Shown here: positions 5,586 to 6,998 of the stretch, piece by piece
How positions within the stretch are numbered: position 1 is the first letter of the stretch
Layout: every line of letters begins with the position of its first letter
Assembly: GCA_023487865.1 (NCBI GenBank)
Contig: JAMDBG010000040.1
Location: forward strand, 1 to 6,998
DNA length: 6,998 nucleotides
Source of the DNA: Deltaproteobacteria bacterium
Lineage (GTDB): Bacteria; Desulfobacterota; Syntrophia; Syntrophales; UBA5619
Direction: 5' to 3'
Translations under genes and position numbers: made by a program
The notes under the pieces: model-generated
Told to the model about the DNA's origin: nothing
The model's input: the letters and a program-made list of their open reading frames with translations, nothing else
The model's database searches: none

Positions 5586-6578
5586 CTATTCGGCGAGGGT
5601 GATCTTCAGGGTGCCACCCCGGCCCAGGAGGTCATGGAGGTGGATATACCCCTTCAGATGGTTCTCTGCATCGGTCACGACAAGGGTGGTTATCTCATCG
5701 CGCTGCATGTATTCGATCGCCTGGGCAACGGAGATGTGTTCCCGGATGGTCTTGGGATGGTGGGTCATGAATGCGCTGATCCGCTCATTCCGAAAATCCT
5801 GTCCCGTGCGGACTAGGCGTCGGATGTCGCCGTCGGTAAGGATGCCCAGGAGTGAGTTGTCCCCGTTCGTGATAAGGACGAATCCCTTGTTCTTCTCATC
5901 CATCTCCCGGATCGCCTCGAGAACGGACACATTGCACCCGACGCGTGGGATCTGTACTCCGCTGAGCATGACGTCCCGCACCTTGGCCCGCAGTCGAGAA
6001 CCGAGATTTCCCCCGGGATGGAATTTGTAAAAGTCCTTTTCCCGGAAGTTCCGTCTCTGGATCAGGGCGACGGCGAGTGCGTCCCCCATGGCCAGAGCGG
6101 CGGTGGAACTGGAGGTCGGAGTGAGGCCGAAAGGGCAGGCCTCCTTTATTACGCCCACATCGATGACCACATCACAGGCTCTGGCAAGCGATGAGGACAG
6201 GTTCCCTGTAAAGGCGATACGCGGCACGCCGAGGTCACGGATGCTGTCGATGATCATGTTCAGTTCTGTCGTCTCCCCGCTGTGCGAGATGGCAAGAAAC
6301 ACATCGTCCTTCGTGACGATGCCCAGATCACCGTGAAGACCCTCCACGGGGTGGAGAAAAAGTGCCAGAGTGCCTGTGCTTGTCAATGTGGCTACGATCT
6401 TTCTGCCGATCAGCCCTGATTTGCCTATGCCGGTGACGATCACCCGGCCTTTGGAGCGATAGATCAATTCGACCCCGCGGGAAAAAGACTCCCCGATTTT
6501 GTCGATGAGGTTCAGGATGCTTTCCGCCTCAATCCGGAGCACCTCCCTCGCGTCTATGATGGAACGGTCCGCTTCCAT
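5586..6578 (-). CDS. kdsD: D-arabinose-5-phosphate isomerase (KpsF/GutQ/KdsD family)
   Basis: This is a full-length (330-residue) enzyme that interconverts D-ribulose 5-phosphate and D-arabinose 5-phosphate, the first step toward Kdo for the LPS inner core; it is cytoplasmic. The N-terminal SIS domain (about 30-180) carries GIGKSG at 50-55, SHSGET at 98-103, PTSSSTAALAMGDALA at 154-169 and FHPGG at 186-190. The four catalytic residues described for E. coli KdsD (Lys59, Glu111, Glu152, His193) align at a constant offset of six with Lys53, Glu105, Glu146 and His187. Two CBS domains follow at about 203-260 and 269-325, as in the longer members of the family. AGGAG (6591-6595) lies 12 nt before the ATG. 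No gut operon or capsule genes adjoin it, so the housekeeping KdsD role is favoured over GutQ or KpsF. It appears to be transcribed alone or with a small downstream ORF. Confidence 0.96.
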   Translation of the reverse strand: MEADRSIIDAREVLRIEAESILNLIDKIGESFSRGVELIYRSKGRVIVTGIGKSGLIGRKIVATLTSTGTLALFLHPVEGLHGDLGIVTKDDVFLAISHSGETTELNMIIDSIRDLGVPRIAFTGNLSSSLARACDVVIDVGVIKEACPFGLTPTSSSTAALAMGDALAVALIQRRNFREKDFYKFHPGGNLGSRLRAKVRDVMLSGVQIPRVGCNVSVLEAIREMDEKNKGFVLITNGDNSLLGILTDGDIRRLVRTGQDFRNERISAFMTHHPKTIREHISVAQAIEYMQRDEITTLVVTDAENHLKGYIHLHDLLGRGGTLKITLAE

Positions 6579-6671
6579 TAAAATGATTTTCTCCTCTGCC
6601 GGTCATCATCAAGGTTGTAAGCCTGAAGATGAAAAAGTAGTTGTGCGGGGAAAGCTATCAGAAATCGGGGC

Positions 6672-6682
6672 CCTTGACAAGG
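6672..6682. repeat. Short inverted repeat CCTTGACAAGG, possible operator
   Basis: This 11-nt odd palindrome (arms CCTTG/CAAGG around a central A) lies 35 nt upstream of the consensus promoter in the divergent intergenic region. A related half-copy, CCTTGTCAA, occurs at 6748-6756 over the predicted transcription start. Two similar sites flanking a strong promoter could bind a regulator, but the motif is short and chance is a fair explanation. Confidence 0.25.
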
Positions 6683-6717
6683 TGGATTTTCTGCAGTCAT
6701 TTTCTGCGGCTTCCACA

Positions 6718-6746
6718 TTGACACCGGTTACGCCATTTCCTATAAT
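6718..6746 (+). promoter_or_regulatory. Perfect-consensus sigma70 promoter for the rightward gene
   Basis: TTGACA (6718-6723) and TATAAT (6741-6746) are both exact consensus boxes with the optimal 17-nt spacer (6724-6740). Transcription would start near 6753, leaving a leader of about 50 nt before the ATG at 6803. A promoter this close to consensus should be strong unless repressed. Confidence 0.75.
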
Positions 6747-6802
6747 TCCTTGTCAAATCATGATCGAAACTTAAGCAGGTATCCATTCGCGGTAACGGGT
6801 CA

Positions 6803-6998
6803 ATGGCAAACTCGGGCAGCAGATGGCAATGGTATGCAGGAGCGGGTGCGATTCTCCTCTTCGCCATTTTGTTGATTTTTCGTATGGGCATTCCCGGTAA
6901 GCTTTTTCCCGGGACCGGGAAGGCGGTTTTTCTGCCGCAGGAGGACATCCCTACCGGGGAAGCCTGGATGGATATTCATCAGGACGGCCGGAAGATCG
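6803..6998 (+). CDS. N-terminus of a membrane-anchored protein (3' partial)
   Basis: The first 65 codons of an open frame that runs off the right edge. The N terminus has a single hydrophobic segment at about residues 11-30 (YAGAGAILLFAILLIFRMGI), likely an uncleaved signal anchor, followed by a hydrophilic part expected in the periplasm. The final visible stretch (EAWMDIHQDGRKI) faintly recalls the opening of periplasmic transglutaminase-like proteins of Deltaproteobacteria, but this is a weak memory-based resemblance and no domain is complete. The ATG at 6803 is the first conventional start after an in-frame TGA at 6761-6763. The ribosome-binding site is poor. A perfect-consensus promoter lies upstream at 6718-6746, which supports the direction and approximate start. 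The gene is divergent from kdsD. Confidence 0.6.
   Translation, partial: MANSGSRWQWYAGAGAILLFAILLIFRMGIPGKLFPGTGKAVFLPQEDIPTGEAWMDIHQDGRKI

Noticed and set aside
6657..6679. TTGTCA followed by TAGCTT as a kdsD promoter on the minus strand
   Set aside because: The -35 is good but the -10 matches only three of six positions; I could not support a kdsD promoter from sequence.

Overview
The window looks like ordinary chromosomal core DNA from a Gram-negative, LPS-making bacterium. The gene set (a LysM-tailed wall protein, YbeY, PhoH, a paired M16 peptidase module and a Kdo-pathway arabinose-5-phosphate isomerase) and the protein flavour suggest the old Deltaproteobacteria (Desulfobacterota), perhaps Syntrophales-like. 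That placement is inferred from family resemblance and was not tested. Base composition looks even across the window, and I see no mobile element, CRISPR array, tRNA or rRNA.

Layout, left to right. (1) 3-563, plus strand: the 3' end of a LysM-repeat protein, probably an MltD-type lytic transglycosylase whose catalytic part lies off the left edge. (2) 575-5299, minus strand, read right to left: one compact operon with a 79-residue two-helix membrane protein, an active M16 zinc peptidase, its catalytically dead M16 partner, a PhoH/YbeZ ATPase and the endoribonuclease YbeY. Gene junctions are -14, 3, 24 and 32 nt. Two sigma70-type promoters sit just upstream, at 5328-5356 and 5355-5383. (3) 5300-5585: promoter region plus a possible 29-codon small ORF. 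(4) 5586-6578, minus strand: KdsD, with SIS and two CBS domains. (5) 6579-6802: a divergent intergenic region with a perfect-consensus sigma70 promoter (6718-6746) facing right. (6) 6803 to the right edge, plus strand: the start of a membrane-anchored protein.

The operon joins two functions. Its front half is envelope-directed: a small membrane protein and a predicted periplasmic M16 pair, one subunit with the zinc site and the other with the Arg/Tyr-type C-terminal region. Its back half is RNA-directed: PhoH and YbeY, a known partner pair in rRNA maturation and ribosome quality control. KdsD and the LysM protein add outer-membrane and cell-wall themes, but each is a separate transcription unit.

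No clearly new system is present. The most useful leads are the M16 pair with its helical insertion and small membrane leader gene, the unusual coupling to phoH-ybeY, and the promoter architecture.
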